A DNA stretch of 64,000 nt from assembly GCF_032380655.1 (NCBI RefSeq), contig NZ_JAWDIY010000002.1, positions 124,001 to 188,000 on the forward strand, written 5' to 3'. The position numbers were made by a program, and so were the translations under genes. This DNA is from Diplocloster hominis (GTDB lineage Bacteria; Bacillota; Clostridia; Lachnospirales; Lachnospiraceae). Below are positions 1 through 5,886 of the stretch, in pieces (positions within the stretch are counted from its first letter, which is position 1; each line of letters starts with the position of its first letter). Under the pieces are notes generated by a model, which was not told where the DNA came from, made no database searches, and saw nothing but the letters and a program-made list of their open reading frames with translations.

Positions 1-1529
1 AACTTTCACGGAAATTAGCGAATAAGGTCAGATTCCTTGCACTGAGACTATGTGCGACAGGAGATATTAAATATTACGATTTATACAATAAGGCTCTTTT
101 GTTCTTAGCACAGGAACATAAGGATTTTGACTCTTATCTGCTTTATGTGGAAAAGAACAGAGATCCAGAGGACAGATACTATCAGCCACGAAGAAATAAG
201 ATTTATTGGCTTGTACAGAAGATGCAGAGGCTTATTGACGATGAGTTGGATATTCTATCAATATCAATGCCTCCTGGCACCGGCAAGACCACACTGGGAG
301 AGTTTTTCATATCGTTTGTAATGGGGCATTACCCCAACACACCAAACCTTATGTCCTCCCATTCTGGATTTATGACGAGAATGTTCTATGATGCCGTTCT
401 CAACATAATTACCAGCAATGAATATTGTTGGAGCGATGTGTTCCCGGACATTGTATTTGAGGGAAATAACGCAAAAGAAGAGACAATAAACCTTGGAAGA
501 TGGCAACCGTTTAAGACACTGACCTGCAGACCAATCAGAGGTTCCCTTACCGGTGTTACCCGTTGCGAGGGATTTCTGTATGTGGATGATTTGGTTTCCG
601 GTATCGAAGAGGCTCTGTCTATTGATCGTCTGGATAAGTTGTACGGAGAGTACACAACAGATCTTAAATCTCGTAAAAAGAAGAAAGCAAAAGAGATCCA
701 CATTGCAACCCGATGGAGTGTGCATGATGTTATTGGCCGGCTTGAAAGAATGTATGAGGGCAATCCGAGGGCAGAGTTCATTGCTGTTCCAGACATTGAT
801 CCTCAGACCGGAAAAAGCAACTTTGATTACGATTACGATGTTGGATTTGATGAGAAATACTTCCACGATATGGAAATGTCGATGGATGATGTTTCATATC
901 GCTGCCTGTATAAGAGTGATCCGATTGAGAGAGAGGGTATTCTGTATCATCCAACAGAATTACAGAGATATATCGGAGGACTGCCGGACAGAGAACCGGA
1001 TTCTATATTGGCAATCTGCGATACCAAGGACACCGGTACAGACTACAACTTCCTCGGAGTTTTCTACCAGTACGGAGACAGATACTATCTGGAAGATCTG
1101 GTATTCAAGAACATCGACCCTGGGGCCTTGGACGAACTCAACTCAGATATGCTTGTTAAGCATCATGTACAGCAGGCACAGTTCGAGAGCAACAAAGAGG
1201 GTAGCAGAACCGCAAATGAAGTTGATAGACTTGTCAAAGCAAAAGGCGGCAGATGCCATATCACGAAGAAATACACTACTCAGAACAAAGAGACCAAGAT
1301 CATCGTCAATTCTTCATGGGTTAAGGAACACGTCATATTCAAGGATATTACAGAATATGAGCCTAAGAGTGATTACGGTGTGATGATGTCATTCCTTTGC
1401 AGTTATACACAGCTCGGAAAGAATAAACATGATGATGCGCCGGACGCTCTGGCAATGTTCGCCCAGTTTGTAGATGCTCTTCTTGGCGGAGAGGGACAGG
1501 TAGTAAAGAGAAGTGACTTAGGAATATAG
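1..1529 (+). CDS. terL: Terminase large subunit, 5' end outside the window
   Basis: DNA-packaging motor ATPase and nuclease that cuts and pumps phage DNA into the prohead. The frame is open to the left edge (codons start at base 3), so a TTG at 99 is internal and the gene begins outside the window. Visible motifs: Walker A-like MPPGTGKTT near base 270, a Walker B-like LYVDD near 575, an RNase H-type nuclease start AICDTKDTGTDYNF near 1012 and HDDAPDALAMF near 1430, as in TerL C-termini. It is followed 11 bp later by a small XRE regulator. The portal gene, normally next, lies 12.5 kb downstream because of the inserted cargo island. Confidence 0.93.
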   Translation, partial: LSRKLANKVRFLALRLCATGDIKYYDLYNKALLFLAQEHKDFDSYLLYVEKNRDPEDRYYQPRRNKIYWLVQKMQRLIDDELDILSISMPPGTGKTTLGEFFISFVMGHYPNTPNLMSSHSGFMTRMFYDAVLNIITSNEYCWSDVFPDIVFEGNNAKEETINLGRWQPFKTLTCRPIRGSLTGVTRCEGFLYVDDLVSGIEEALSIDRLDKLYGEYTTDLKSRKKKKAKEIHIATRWSVHDVIGRLERMYEGNPRAEFIAVPDIDPQTGKSNFDYDYDVGFDEKYFHDMEMSMDDVSYRCLYKSDPIEREGILYHPTELQRYIGGLPDREPDSILAICDTKDTGTDYNFLGVFYQYGDRYYLEDLVFKNIDPGALDELNSDMLVKHHVQQAQFESNKEGSRTANEVDRLVKAKGGRCHITKKYTTQNKETKIIVNSSWVKEHVIFKDITEYEPKSDYGVMMSFLCSYTQLGKNKHDDAPDALAMFAQFVDALLGGEGQVVKRSDLGI

Positions 1530-1540
1530 AAAGGGATAGC

Positions 1541-1795
1541 ATGGGACAATATAGTTTCGCCACCAACTTAAAAAAAGAAAGAACGAATAGGGGAATTACA
1601 CAACACGAACTTGCAACGGGCGTTCATGTGGCGCAGAATACCGTGAGCGATTGGGAACAATGCAAAAGTTATCCGTCAATCGACAAGATATACGATATAG
1701 CAAATTTTCTCAAAATCCCTGTAAGCAAGTTGATTTCTGATGTTCAGAAAAATGGTTGTAAAGCCGACTGCACACAGAAAAACAAATTTTTTTGA
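1541..1795 (+). CDS. XRE/Cro-family helix-turn-helix regulator (84 aa)
   Basis: Small DNA-binding protein with one classical HTH domain: residues about 10-62 contain NLKKERTNRGITQHELA, then VAQNTVSDWEQCKSYPS, typical of the Cro/CI superfamily. The short C-terminus is Lys/Cys rich. It lies between terL and a consensus promoter (1814-1842) that faces the tRNA region, so it is a candidate local regulator of the island (inference). Start ATG 1541 follows AAAGGGATAGC. Target operator not identified. Confidence 0.8.
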   Translation: MGQYSFATNLKKERTNRGITQHELATGVHVAQNTVSDWEQCKSYPSIDKIYDIANFLKIPVSKLISDVQKNGCKADCTQKNKFF

Positions 1796-1813
1796 AAATT
1801 TTGTTTATTCCGC

Positions 1814-1842
1814 TTGACAAAGAATGTTTAGTGCGCTATACT
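1814..1842 (+). promoter_or_regulatory. Consensus sigma-A promoter of the tRNA region
   Basis: TTGACA at 1814-1819 and TATACT at 1837-1842 with exactly 17 bp between them. No gene starts nearby; the first product downstream is tRNA-Phe at 1949, so this most likely drives the RNA island. The predicted leader contains GTGACACGGACA (1856-1867), a 12-mer found again inside an interrupted tRNA at 5177-5188. Confidence 0.8.
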
Positions 1843-1919
1843 ACGACCATACCAAGTGACACGGACATAAGTTAAGCGGAGTGAACACAAGGTATTTGGC
1901 ATTAAAGTTTCTCCTAACC

Positions 1920-1946
1920 ATTACGGCACAGTAACGGTGCCGTAAT
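1920..1946 (+). other. Hairpin directly 5' of tRNA-Phe
   Basis: Ten-base-pair inverted repeat ATTACGGCAC / GTGCCGTAAT with a 7-nt loop, ending 2 nt before the tRNA-Phe acceptor stem. It lacks a U-run, so it does not look like a terminator. Similar hairpins precede several other tRNAs in this island. Confidence 0.6.
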
Positions 1947-1948
1947 AT

Positions 1949-2021
1949 GGGAAGTAAGCTAACTCGGTAGAAGCGATGGACTGAAAATCCATAGGAGTTG
2001 GTTCGACACCAACACTTCCCA
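1949..2021 (+). tRNA. tRNA-Phe(GAA)
   Basis: Full cloverleaf: acceptor GGGAAGT/ACTTCCC, anticodon stem ATGGA/TCCAT around loop CTGAAAA (anticodon GAA), T-arm TTGGT-TCGACAC with a 3' strand that follows, discriminator A. CCA is not encoded. First RNA downstream of the 1814 promoter. Confidence 0.93.
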
Positions 2022-2089
2022 CTTAGAATTATTGTTCCCCGACAGTAATTCCATATCAGAGGATTCTAACTTATGTAGTTCCTCCGAAG

Positions 2090-2116
2090 CCTCACATGGA
2101 ATCCCCAAGTGTGAGG
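2090..2116 (+). other. Hairpin directly 5' of tRNA-Met
   Basis: Inverted repeat CCTCACA / TGTGAGG with a 13-nt loop, ending 3 nt before the tRNA-Met acceptor. No U-run follows. Part of the pattern of hairpins preceding tRNAs here. Confidence 0.55.
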
Positions 2117-2119
2117 TAT

Positions 2120-2193
2120 GGACCATTAGCTCAGTTGGTTAGAGCATCCGGCTCATAACCGGACGGTCTGGGGTTCAAGTCCCTGATGGTCCA
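2120..2193 (+). tRNA. tRNA-Met(CAT), elongator type
   Basis: Acceptor GGACCAT/ATGGTCC fully paired, D-arm GCTC...GAGC, anticodon stem TCCGG/CCGGA around CTCATAA, T-loop TTCAAGT, discriminator A. A CAT anticodon could also be lysidine-modified Ile2, which cannot be excluded from sequence. Confidence 0.9.
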
Positions 2194-2364
2194 CGCATGG
2201 CAATCCGGCACGAAACTATAAATATAGCCATGGCAGTGAAGCTACGCCGAGATACACCGGAGGAAGTAAGGCGGCTGAGTGCGGCGGTGCAGTGCAGAAA
2301 CGGTATGACTACCGCATGACCGTGACGGCTACCAGAGGTAGCAGACAAGAGAGGATGCAAAAAG

Positions 2365-2475
2365 ATGTATATTCCTGAATTTTGGTGCGGTGTTGCCGCA
2401 ACGATAATCACAGAAGTAATAATTGCAATCGCATATTCCATATATGCAGACCACAAGAAAGGAGGCAAGAAGTAA
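2365..2475 (+). CDS. Small membrane protein (36 aa)
   Basis: Short ORF starting MYIPEFWCGVAATIITE, with one hydrophobic helix (about residues 8-28) followed by a basic tail HKKGGKK. Start ATG 2365 has GAGG 10 nt upstream. The stop overlaps the HU start (TAATG at 2473-2477), indicating translational coupling. Tiny proteins beginning MYIPEFW are, as I recall, frequent in Firmicutes phages; function unknown. Confidence 0.6.
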   Translation: MYIPEFWCGVAATIITEVIIAIAYSIYADHKKGGKK

Positions 2476-2750
2476 TGAACAAAGCTGAATTAGTACAGGC
2501 TATGGCTGATGAAACCGGACTTTCTAAGAGCGATGCTGAAAAGGCACTCAACGCATTTGTGGAAGTTGTCGGTGGAGAACTTGGCAGGGGTGGAAAAGTA
2601 CAGCTGGTTGGATTCGGTACGTTTGAAGTAACTGAGCGTGCCGCCAGAGTTGGCAAGAATCCCCAGAACGGAAAAGAGATTACCATTCCGGCTTGCAAGG
2701 CACCTAAGTTCAAAGCAGGCAAGGCTTTGAAAGACGAGGTAAATCGTTAA
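2475..2750 (+). CDS. HU-family DNA-binding protein (91 aa)
   Basis: Histone-like DNA-bending protein. Begins MNKAELVQAMADETGLSKSD and carries the HU signature GFGTFEVTERAARVGKNPQ and the beta-arm tip with conserved Asn-Pro. Length is typical of HU. Start chosen at ATG 2475, 10 nt after AAAGGAGG and overlapping the stop of the small membrane protein; the longer open frame upstream has no good ribosome site. It lies inside the tRNA region, and a tRNA-like T-arm follows at about 2780. Confidence 0.92.
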   Translation: MNKAELVQAMADETGLSKSDAEKALNAFVEVVGGELGRGGKVQLVGFGTFEVTERAARVGKNPQNGKEITIPACKAPKFKAGKALKDEVNR

Positions 2751-2868
2751 ATGATCGGAGCGAACTTGGTGTAGCGTGGTGGTTCGATTCCACCTGTGGG
2801 CGTAGCTCTTGCGATTAAGGTTTCCACCGCTTCTTTCCTAATGTTCTTGGCGATACAAAGAAAATTCC
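2751..2868 (+). other. Intergenic stretch with an orphan tRNA T-arm
   Basis: Contains GGTGG-TTCGATT-CCACC (about 2780-2796), a perfect T-arm with no matching 5' acceptor or D-arm nearby. It looks like the 3' remnant of a decayed tRNA. Nothing else recognised. Confidence 0.4.
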
Positions 2869-2958
2869 GGGCGAACGGCAACGATTGGTGGTGTTGCGGC
2901 GGACTGTAAATCCGTTCCCTCGTGGTAAACATTGGAGGTTCAATTCCTCTTTCGCCCA
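2869..2958 (+). tRNA. tRNA-Tyr(GTA)
   Basis: Class II tRNA, 90 nt: acceptor GGGCGAA/TTCGCCC, anticodon loop CTGTAAA (GTA), long variable arm, T-arm GGAGG-TTCAATT-CCTCT, discriminator A. Confidence 0.92.
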
Positions 2959-3047
2959 TTTAGGTAGATTGCAGCCTATTCACAGAGAATTTACCGGACG
3001 CGAACGGCTTCTCTGCGGAGAATTGCAAGAACCTGGTTACGATTTTT

Positions 3048-3093
3048 TGTGGTTAAAGGGTACCTTGCTTCCAGTCAAAAAGTAAAAACCACA
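3048..3093 (+). other. Hairpin directly 5' of tRNA-Glu
   Basis: TGTGGTT (3048-3054) pairs with AACCACA (3087-3093), a 7-bp stem with a 32-nt loop that ends 2 nt before tRNA-Glu. Confidence 0.45.
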
Positions 3094-3095
3094 CC

Positions 3096-3169
3096 TGTTC
3101 GATTAGTCAAGCGGTCAAGATACCACCTTTTCACGGTGGGGACGGGAGTTCGATTCTCCCATCGAACAT
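3096..3169 (+). tRNA. tRNA-Glu(TTC)
   Basis: Acceptor TGTTCGA/TCGAACA, anticodon stem CCACC/GGTGG around TTTTCAC (anticodon TTC), T-arm GGGAG-TTCGATT-CTCCC. The D-arm AGTCAAGCGGTCAAGA matches the tRNA-Glu style of Firmicutes. Confidence 0.88.
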
Positions 3170-3356
3170 TTCAACCGAGAATAACGCTGACTGTTTACAG
3201 TTGGTTTAGTGTTCCGGCTGAAAAGTATTGGCGAAAGCCGTGGTAAGCAATCATTAAATAGGGAGATTGCAATGCTCACTGAGAGGCTTATGTGAGTAGT
3301 CAGGGAAAGCCGACAGGACTTAAACTTGGAGAGCTTGCGTAAGTCACGCTAAAGAC
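3170..3356 (+). other. Non-coding spacer between tRNA-Glu and a tRNA-like element
   Basis: No plausible ORF with a ribosome site. G/A-rich, with short inverted repeats (for example around CTGACTGTTTACAG at 3189). Function not recognised. Confidence 0.4.
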
Positions 3357-3445
3357 CATCGTTGCAACGATGCCTACGATAGCATAACTGGAAATGCCAC
3401 GGACACCATGCCGGGGAAAGTGGGGTTCGACTCCCCACCGTAGGA
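3357..3445 (+). tRNA. Atypical tRNA-like RNA with preceding hairpin, isotype unclear
   Basis: A palindromic hairpin CATCGT-TGCA-ACGATG (3357-3372) abuts a tRNA-like fold (3373-3445): acceptor CCTACG/CGTAGG (pair 7 is A.C), D-stem GCAT/ATGC, perfect T-arm TGGGG-TTCGACT-CCCCA. The anticodon arm is irregular (CACGG...CCGGG with an 8-nt loop ACACCATG and no U33), so no amino acid can be assigned. It contains CACGGACA, also seen at 1860 and 5181. Confidence 0.55.
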
Positions 3446-3936
3446 CGAGCGGATTTCTTAACTGATTTTCTTAGTCCGGCTTTAACAGGAAAGAAAATTG
3501 GCGGTGGCGAGGTTCCGGTGATCACCAAGTGCTTTTACATTACCAAGAGTTTTCAAGAAAAACTCCGGTGCGGAAAATTTACTGCTTAGAGTGCATGAGC
3601 GTTACAGCGATTTAAGCGGCGGTGGAAACTTCCGAGAAAGACCTGATTACAGATGTGCGTGAGCCGTAACCAATCGAGCCGTCATGCTTAGTCAGGCGCA
3701 GAGGAATGTAGTAGAGGCGGAGAACTGCGATAACAACGTACATCCGAGGTAAGGCGATAAAGAGTTGGACTCGCCAAAGGTTCTTTGAGTATGTAGTCGG
3801 TGGATTATGAGAACCATGTGGAGGGGTGTAAGGTCCGAGAACCACGTTAAAAAAATGAAATACCTTTGTTGGCAACTGTCTTACACGTTGCATCGGTTCG
3901 GTAGTGGCAACCATCCAAGCTGCCGCCGGACTGCAT
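3446..3936 (+). ncRNA. Candidate large structured non-coding RNA (about 490 nt)
   Basis: Long gene-free stretch between two tRNA elements with many local helices: GAGTTTT/AAAACTC (near 3560), GGCGA...TCGCC (near 3753), GGTTCT...AGAACC (near 3779-3815), GGTAG...CTGCC just before tRNA-Arg. It also has ACAGCGA (3604-3610), a one-base variant of the island's recurrent ACAGCAA. The only long ORF (minus strand) has no ribosome site. Large ornate RNAs such as ROOL and GOLLD are known next to phage tRNAs; membership is untested. Confidence 0.4.
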
Positions 3937-4011
3937 TGGAGTATAGCTCAGATGGATAGAGCACAACACTACGGATGTTGGTTAGCGCAGGTTCGAGTCC
4001 TGTTACTCCAA
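3937..4011 (+). tRNA. tRNA-Arg(ACG)
   Basis: Acceptor TGGAGTA/TACTCCA, D-arm GCTC...GAGC, anticodon stem CAACA/TGTTG around CTACGGA (ACG), T-arm GCAGG-TTCGAGT-CCTGT, discriminator A. ACG would need A34-to-inosine editing by a host TadA. Confidence 0.9.
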
Positions 4012-4014
4012 TAA

Positions 4015-4086
4015 TGGCTTGTAGCTCAGTGGTAGAGCGTCTGACTGTTAATCAGAATGTCGTGGGTTCGATCCCCACCTTGCCAG
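4015..4086 (+). tRNA. tRNA-Asn(GTT) with two U-U mismatches in the acceptor
   Basis: D-arm GCTC...GAGC, anticodon stem TCTGA/TCAGA around CTGTTAA (GTT), T-arm GTGGG-TTCGATC-CCCAC, discriminator G. The acceptor TGGCTTG/CTTGCCA has two adjacent U-U oppositions at pairs 5 and 6, unusual for a functional tRNA. Confidence 0.85.
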
Positions 4087-4200
4087 TTGGAGACACTTGA
4101 CTTACTCTTTCAAAGCACTCCATAAAAAGGTTACGAAAGGGCGTTTACGACCGGCGGAAGAGGATCTCCGACTTGTACGTTACCAAGGGAAAACTACTCT
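4087..4200 (+). other. Non-coding spacer
   Basis: About 114 nt between tRNA-Asn and tRNA-Ser without an ORF or a tRNA fold. Contains a possible weak stem around GGCGTTTACGACCGGC. Nothing recognised. Confidence 0.3.
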
Positions 4201-4284
4201 GCCGTGTGTCCGGTTGGTCGAGGGTGCGGTCTTGAAAACCGTCTGGATGTAAAAGTCTCTGGGGTTCAAATCCCTAACACGGCG
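4201..4284 (+). tRNA. tRNA-Ser(TGA)
   Basis: Class II tRNA: acceptor GCCGTGT/ACACGGC, anticodon stem GCGGT/ACCGT around CTTGAAA (TGA), extended variable arm, T-loop TTCAAAT, discriminator G, as expected for serine. Confidence 0.92.
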
Positions 4285-4287
4285 TGG

Positions 4288-4400
4288 CAAAGTAAAGGAT
4301 ACGTTCGATTCGTAGGTGTATGGGTTGCACATTCTCTATCCAAAAACCAATAGAGAAAGGAACGGTTCGATTCCGCGGTGTGAGGTCGCATTTTACTTTG
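4288..4400 (+). ncRNA. Structured RNA: 9-bp closing helix around T-loop hairpins
   Basis: CAAAGTAAA (4288-4296) pairs perfectly with TTTACTTTG (4392-4400). Inside are TACG-TTCGATT-CGTA, an 8-bp hairpin TTCTCTAT/ATAGAGAA with loop CCAAAAACCA, and CGG-TTCGATT-CCG. The last two are flanked by a CACA/TGTG pairing, like a tRNA lacking its D-arm. The TTCGATT loops are identical to tRNA T-loops. No anticodon can be assigned. Confidence 0.5.
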
Positions 4401-4407
4401 TGGTTTT

Positions 4408-4479
4408 GGCTCTATGGTATAAAGGTTATTACGCCCGACTGTCTATCGGAAAATTTGGGTTCGATTCACAATAGAGTCG
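4408..4479 (+). tRNA. tRNA-Asp(GTC)
   Basis: Acceptor GGCTCTA/TAGAGTC (one G.U), anticodon stem CCGA/TCGG around CTGTCTA (GTC), T-loop TTCGATT with one mismatched T-stem pair, discriminator G. D-arm short (GTA/TAC). Confidence 0.82.
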
Positions 4480-4483
4480 TTAT

Positions 4484-4566
4484 GGTGCATTGCCGTAATG
4501 GTAGCGGAGTGGCTTGCTAAGCCATCCGGCAGAAATGCCGTATAGGTTCGATTCCTATATGCACCG
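4484..4566 (+). tRNA. tRNA-Ser(GCT)
   Basis: Class II: acceptor GGTGCAT/ATGCACC, anticodon stem GTGGC/GCCAT around TTGCTAA (GCT), variable arm CGGCAGAAATGCCG, T-arm TATAGG-TTCGATT-CCTATA, discriminator G. Confidence 0.92.
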
Positions 4567-4570
4567 CTAT

Positions 4571-4601
4571 GAGACCGTATTCCACCGGTGGAGGAGGTCT
4601 C
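4571..4601 (+). other. Long hairpin 5' of an interrupted tRNA
   Basis: GAGACC / GGTCTC encloses the perfect palindrome TCCACCGGTGGA. The hairpin ends 6 nt before the acceptor of the interrupted tRNA at 4608 and is not followed by a U-run. Confidence 0.55.
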
Positions 4602-4607
4602 AGAATT

Positions 4608-4815
4608 TGGAGTTGCCGGAATAGGTAGACGGATAATCATAGTAAAGGAATGGGGTAGGCGAGAGGTAGGTGCGAGGACAAGCCACAGAAACAGCCGTAA
4701 TCCTACCGCCCCAAGAAACTACTGAAAATCATAACTATTGTACCGAGTACCAACAGCGAAAGGTGTGGCTAACAGTAGCATAGTTCCATAGTGGGTGCAA
4801 ATCCCATTACTCCAA
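4608..4815 (+). tRNA. Interrupted tRNA (Leu-like D-arm) with an insert of about 150 nt
   Basis: The 5' part (acceptor TGGAGT, D-arm GCCGGAATAGGTAGACGG) and the 3' part (T-arm GTGGG-TGCAAAT-CCCAT, acceptor ACTCCA) match each other but are separated in the anticodon region. The insert folds separately: GGTAGG/CCTACC nested in GGGG/CCCC, then CTACTG/CAGTAG enclosing hairpin GTAC-CGA-GTAC followed by ACAGCGAA. No group I intron core motifs were recognised. The anticodon arm could not be placed with confidence. Confidence 0.5.
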
Positions 4816-5051
4816 AGCCGTCCTGACTTCGGACGCTAAACCAGTTGGGGTTAGAGAGATTTCCCGAAAGATAGTTCCTATTGGCATACCCGGTGGTTAG
4901 GGTGTATCACAGCAAACCATAGTGAGTGTACGGAATTATTTAATCAAGTCCACCGTTCAGGATGTCGGCTGTGTGACGGTTAAGAGTGATTATGCGAGAA
5001 ATTCGACATAGCAGAAAACTCAGAGGTTCTTGTGGGGCGAAGAACCATTAT
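4816..5051 (+). ncRNA. Non-coding stretch with one ACAGCAA element
   Basis: Contains hairpin CGTCC/GGACG near 4819-4835, then ATACCC-GGTGGTTA-GGGTGT followed by ATCACAGCAAACC (motif 4909-4915). This is the same hairpin-then-motif order seen inside the interrupted tRNAs downstream. No ORF with a ribosome site. Confidence 0.4.
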
Positions 5052-5123
5052 GGCGGAGTGGAGCAGTGGTAGCTTGTCGGGTTCATGCCCCGGAGGTCAC
5101 AGGTTCAAATCCTGTCTCCGCAA
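5052..5123 (+). tRNA. Initiator-like tRNA-fMet(CAT)
   Basis: GGCGGAG/CTCCGCA leaves position 1 (G) opposite 72 (A) unpaired, the hallmark of bacterial initiator tRNA. The anticodon stem ends in three G-C pairs (GGG/CCC) around TTCATGC. D-arm GAGCAGTGGTAGCTT and the rest resemble bacterial fMet. Loop position 37-38 (GC) is unusual. Discriminator A. Confidence 0.8.
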
Positions 5124-5126
5124 TCT

Positions 5127-5247
5127 TGCGTGGTAGTTCAATGGAGAGAACATTATGAGCGGTTGTCATGCTCCATGTGACACGGACAGCAATAATTCTT
5201 TTTTCGATGATAACGAAGAGATGGGGGTTCGATTCCCTCCCACGCAA
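5127..5247 (+). tRNA. Interrupted tRNA-Ile(GAT), insert between D-arm and anticodon arm
   Basis: All arms are present and well paired: acceptor TGCGTGG/CCACGCA, D-arm GTTC-AATGGAGA-GAAC (5136-5151), anticodon arm TTTCG-ATGATAA-CGAAG (5202-5218, anticodon GAT), 4-nt variable loop, T-arm GGGGG-TTCGATT-CCCTC. About 50 extra nt (5152-5201) lie between D and anticodon arms; they form ATTAT/ATAAT around hairpin TGTCA/TGACA plus GGACAGCA. Whether the insert is removed is unknown. Confidence 0.7.
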
Positions 5248-5398
5248 CTTAATACGGTGTCACGAAGCAAGAGAACCAGTGACTTAATGATTTGAGGCTA
5301 GTGTGGAAAGCCGGTGGTGCGGAAAATCAATACGCCATAGTGTCGATGAGATTGCGATTGAAGCCACAGACCAATCAAAACGCCGTAAAACAAAATAT
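5248..5398 (+). other. Non-coding spacer with short hairpins
   Basis: Holds GTCAC...GTGAC, GGCT...AGCC and GATTG...CAATC inverted repeats, the last shortly before the next interrupted tRNA. No gene seen. Confidence 0.35.
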
Positions 5399-5518
5399 GG
5401 AGAGATGGCGGAACGGTAGACGCGGCAGTTATGTACAATACATCATGTTTGTGATGCTGACAGCAAATCTTACAGCTTGGGGCCTGCTTCATTGTTGGTT
5501 CAAATCCAACTCTCTCCA
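5399..5518 (+). tRNA. Interrupted tRNA, Pro(GGG)-like, insert in the anticodon loop
   Basis: Acceptor GGAGAGA/TCTCTCC, D-arm GCGGAACGGTAGACGC, T-arm GTTGG-TTCAAAT-CCAAC and a 5-nt variable loop are normal. The anticodon stem GGCAG (5424-5428) / CTGCT (5484-5488) is separated by 55 nt. Removing about 48 nt would leave loop TTGGGGC (anticodon GGG). The insert has hairpin CATCA-TGTTTG-TGATG followed by CTGACAGCAAATC. Isotype is an inference. Confidence 0.6.
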
Positions 5519-5528
5519 ATCAAGGCGA

Positions 5529-5565
5529 TGGCACAAACGTCCTTACAAATCAATAAGACGTGCCA
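5529..5565 (+). other. Hairpin 5' of the third interrupted tRNA
   Basis: TGGC...ACGTC pairs with GACGTGCCA across a 15-nt loop, leaving an ACAA bulge on the 5' side. It ends 3 nt before the acceptor at 5569. Confidence 0.5.
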
Positions 5566-5568
5566 CAT

Positions 5569-5687
5569 GGCGAGGTAGCTCAGATGGTAGAGCAATGATA
5601 TGAATACGCAGATCATGTTAGTGATCTCAGCAGCAATCTCATTCCAATCCAAGGCATGTGTCGGCGGTTCGATTCCGTCCCTCGTCT
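5569..5687 (+). tRNA. Interrupted tRNA, possibly Gly(TCC)
   Basis: Acceptor GGCGAGG/CCTCGTC, D-arm GCTC...GAGC, T-arm GGCGG-TTCGATT-CCGTC, discriminator T as in tRNA-Gly. Between D- and T-arm lie 66 nt instead of about 23. The insert has hairpin AGATCA-TGTTAG-TGATCT followed by CAGCAGCAATC. The remainder ATTCC-AATCCAA-GGCAT could be a Gly(TCC) anticodon arm, though U33 would be missing unless the insert splits the loop. Confidence 0.55.
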
Positions 5688-5688
5688 C

Positions 5689-5791
5689 TGCCCCGATTGC
5701 CGGTTATGGTAAACCGGAGGGAACATGACTGCGATAACGCTTGTGTTCCGCACAGCAATCGAGTATACGGGTTCAAGTCCTGTCGGGGCAA
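5689..5791 (+). tRNA. Interrupted tRNA-like RNA, isotype unclear
   Basis: Starts 1 nt after the previous element. Acceptor TGCCCCG/CGGGGCA and T-arm ACGGG-TTCAAGT-CCTGT are good. D-like hairpin CCGG...CCGG. Then hairpin GGAACA/TGTTCC with an 18-nt loop, followed by GCACAGCAATC. GATTGC (5695-5700) can also pair with GCAATC (5755-5760), closing the whole insert. No standard anticodon arm found. Confidence 0.5.
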
Positions 5792-5796
5792 TTAAG

Positions 5797-5865
5797 TGAC
5801 GCTTACAGCAATCTTTCAAAACAGAAAATTCCATTGACAATATTTTCCCGTTTGAAACAGCGTCA
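5797..5865 (+). ncRNA. Small hairpin RNA with bulged ACAGCAA (copy e)
   Basis: Outer helix TGACGCT/AGCGTCA and inner helix TTTCAAA/TTTGAAA are separated on the 5' side by the 10-nt bulge TACAGCAATC and on the 3' side by a single C. The apical part has GAAAAT/ATTTTC. Same architecture as the RNA at 6140. Confidence 0.55.
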
Positions 5866-5886
5866 TGTAAAGAAATGAGGTTGCCT

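Noticed and set aside
264..866. Long minus-strand ORFs under terL and other phage genes
   Set aside because: They are shadows of strong coding frames, have no ribosome sites and no recognisable protein features.
3612..3914. 100-aa minus-strand ORF in the structured region
   Set aside because: No ribosome site, composition unlike neighbours, opposite to all phage genes; the region looks like structured RNA.
4608..4815. Group I intron in the interrupted tRNA
   Set aside because: Only about 150 nt of insert and no P, Q, R, S core motifs seen; too small for a known self-splicing intron.
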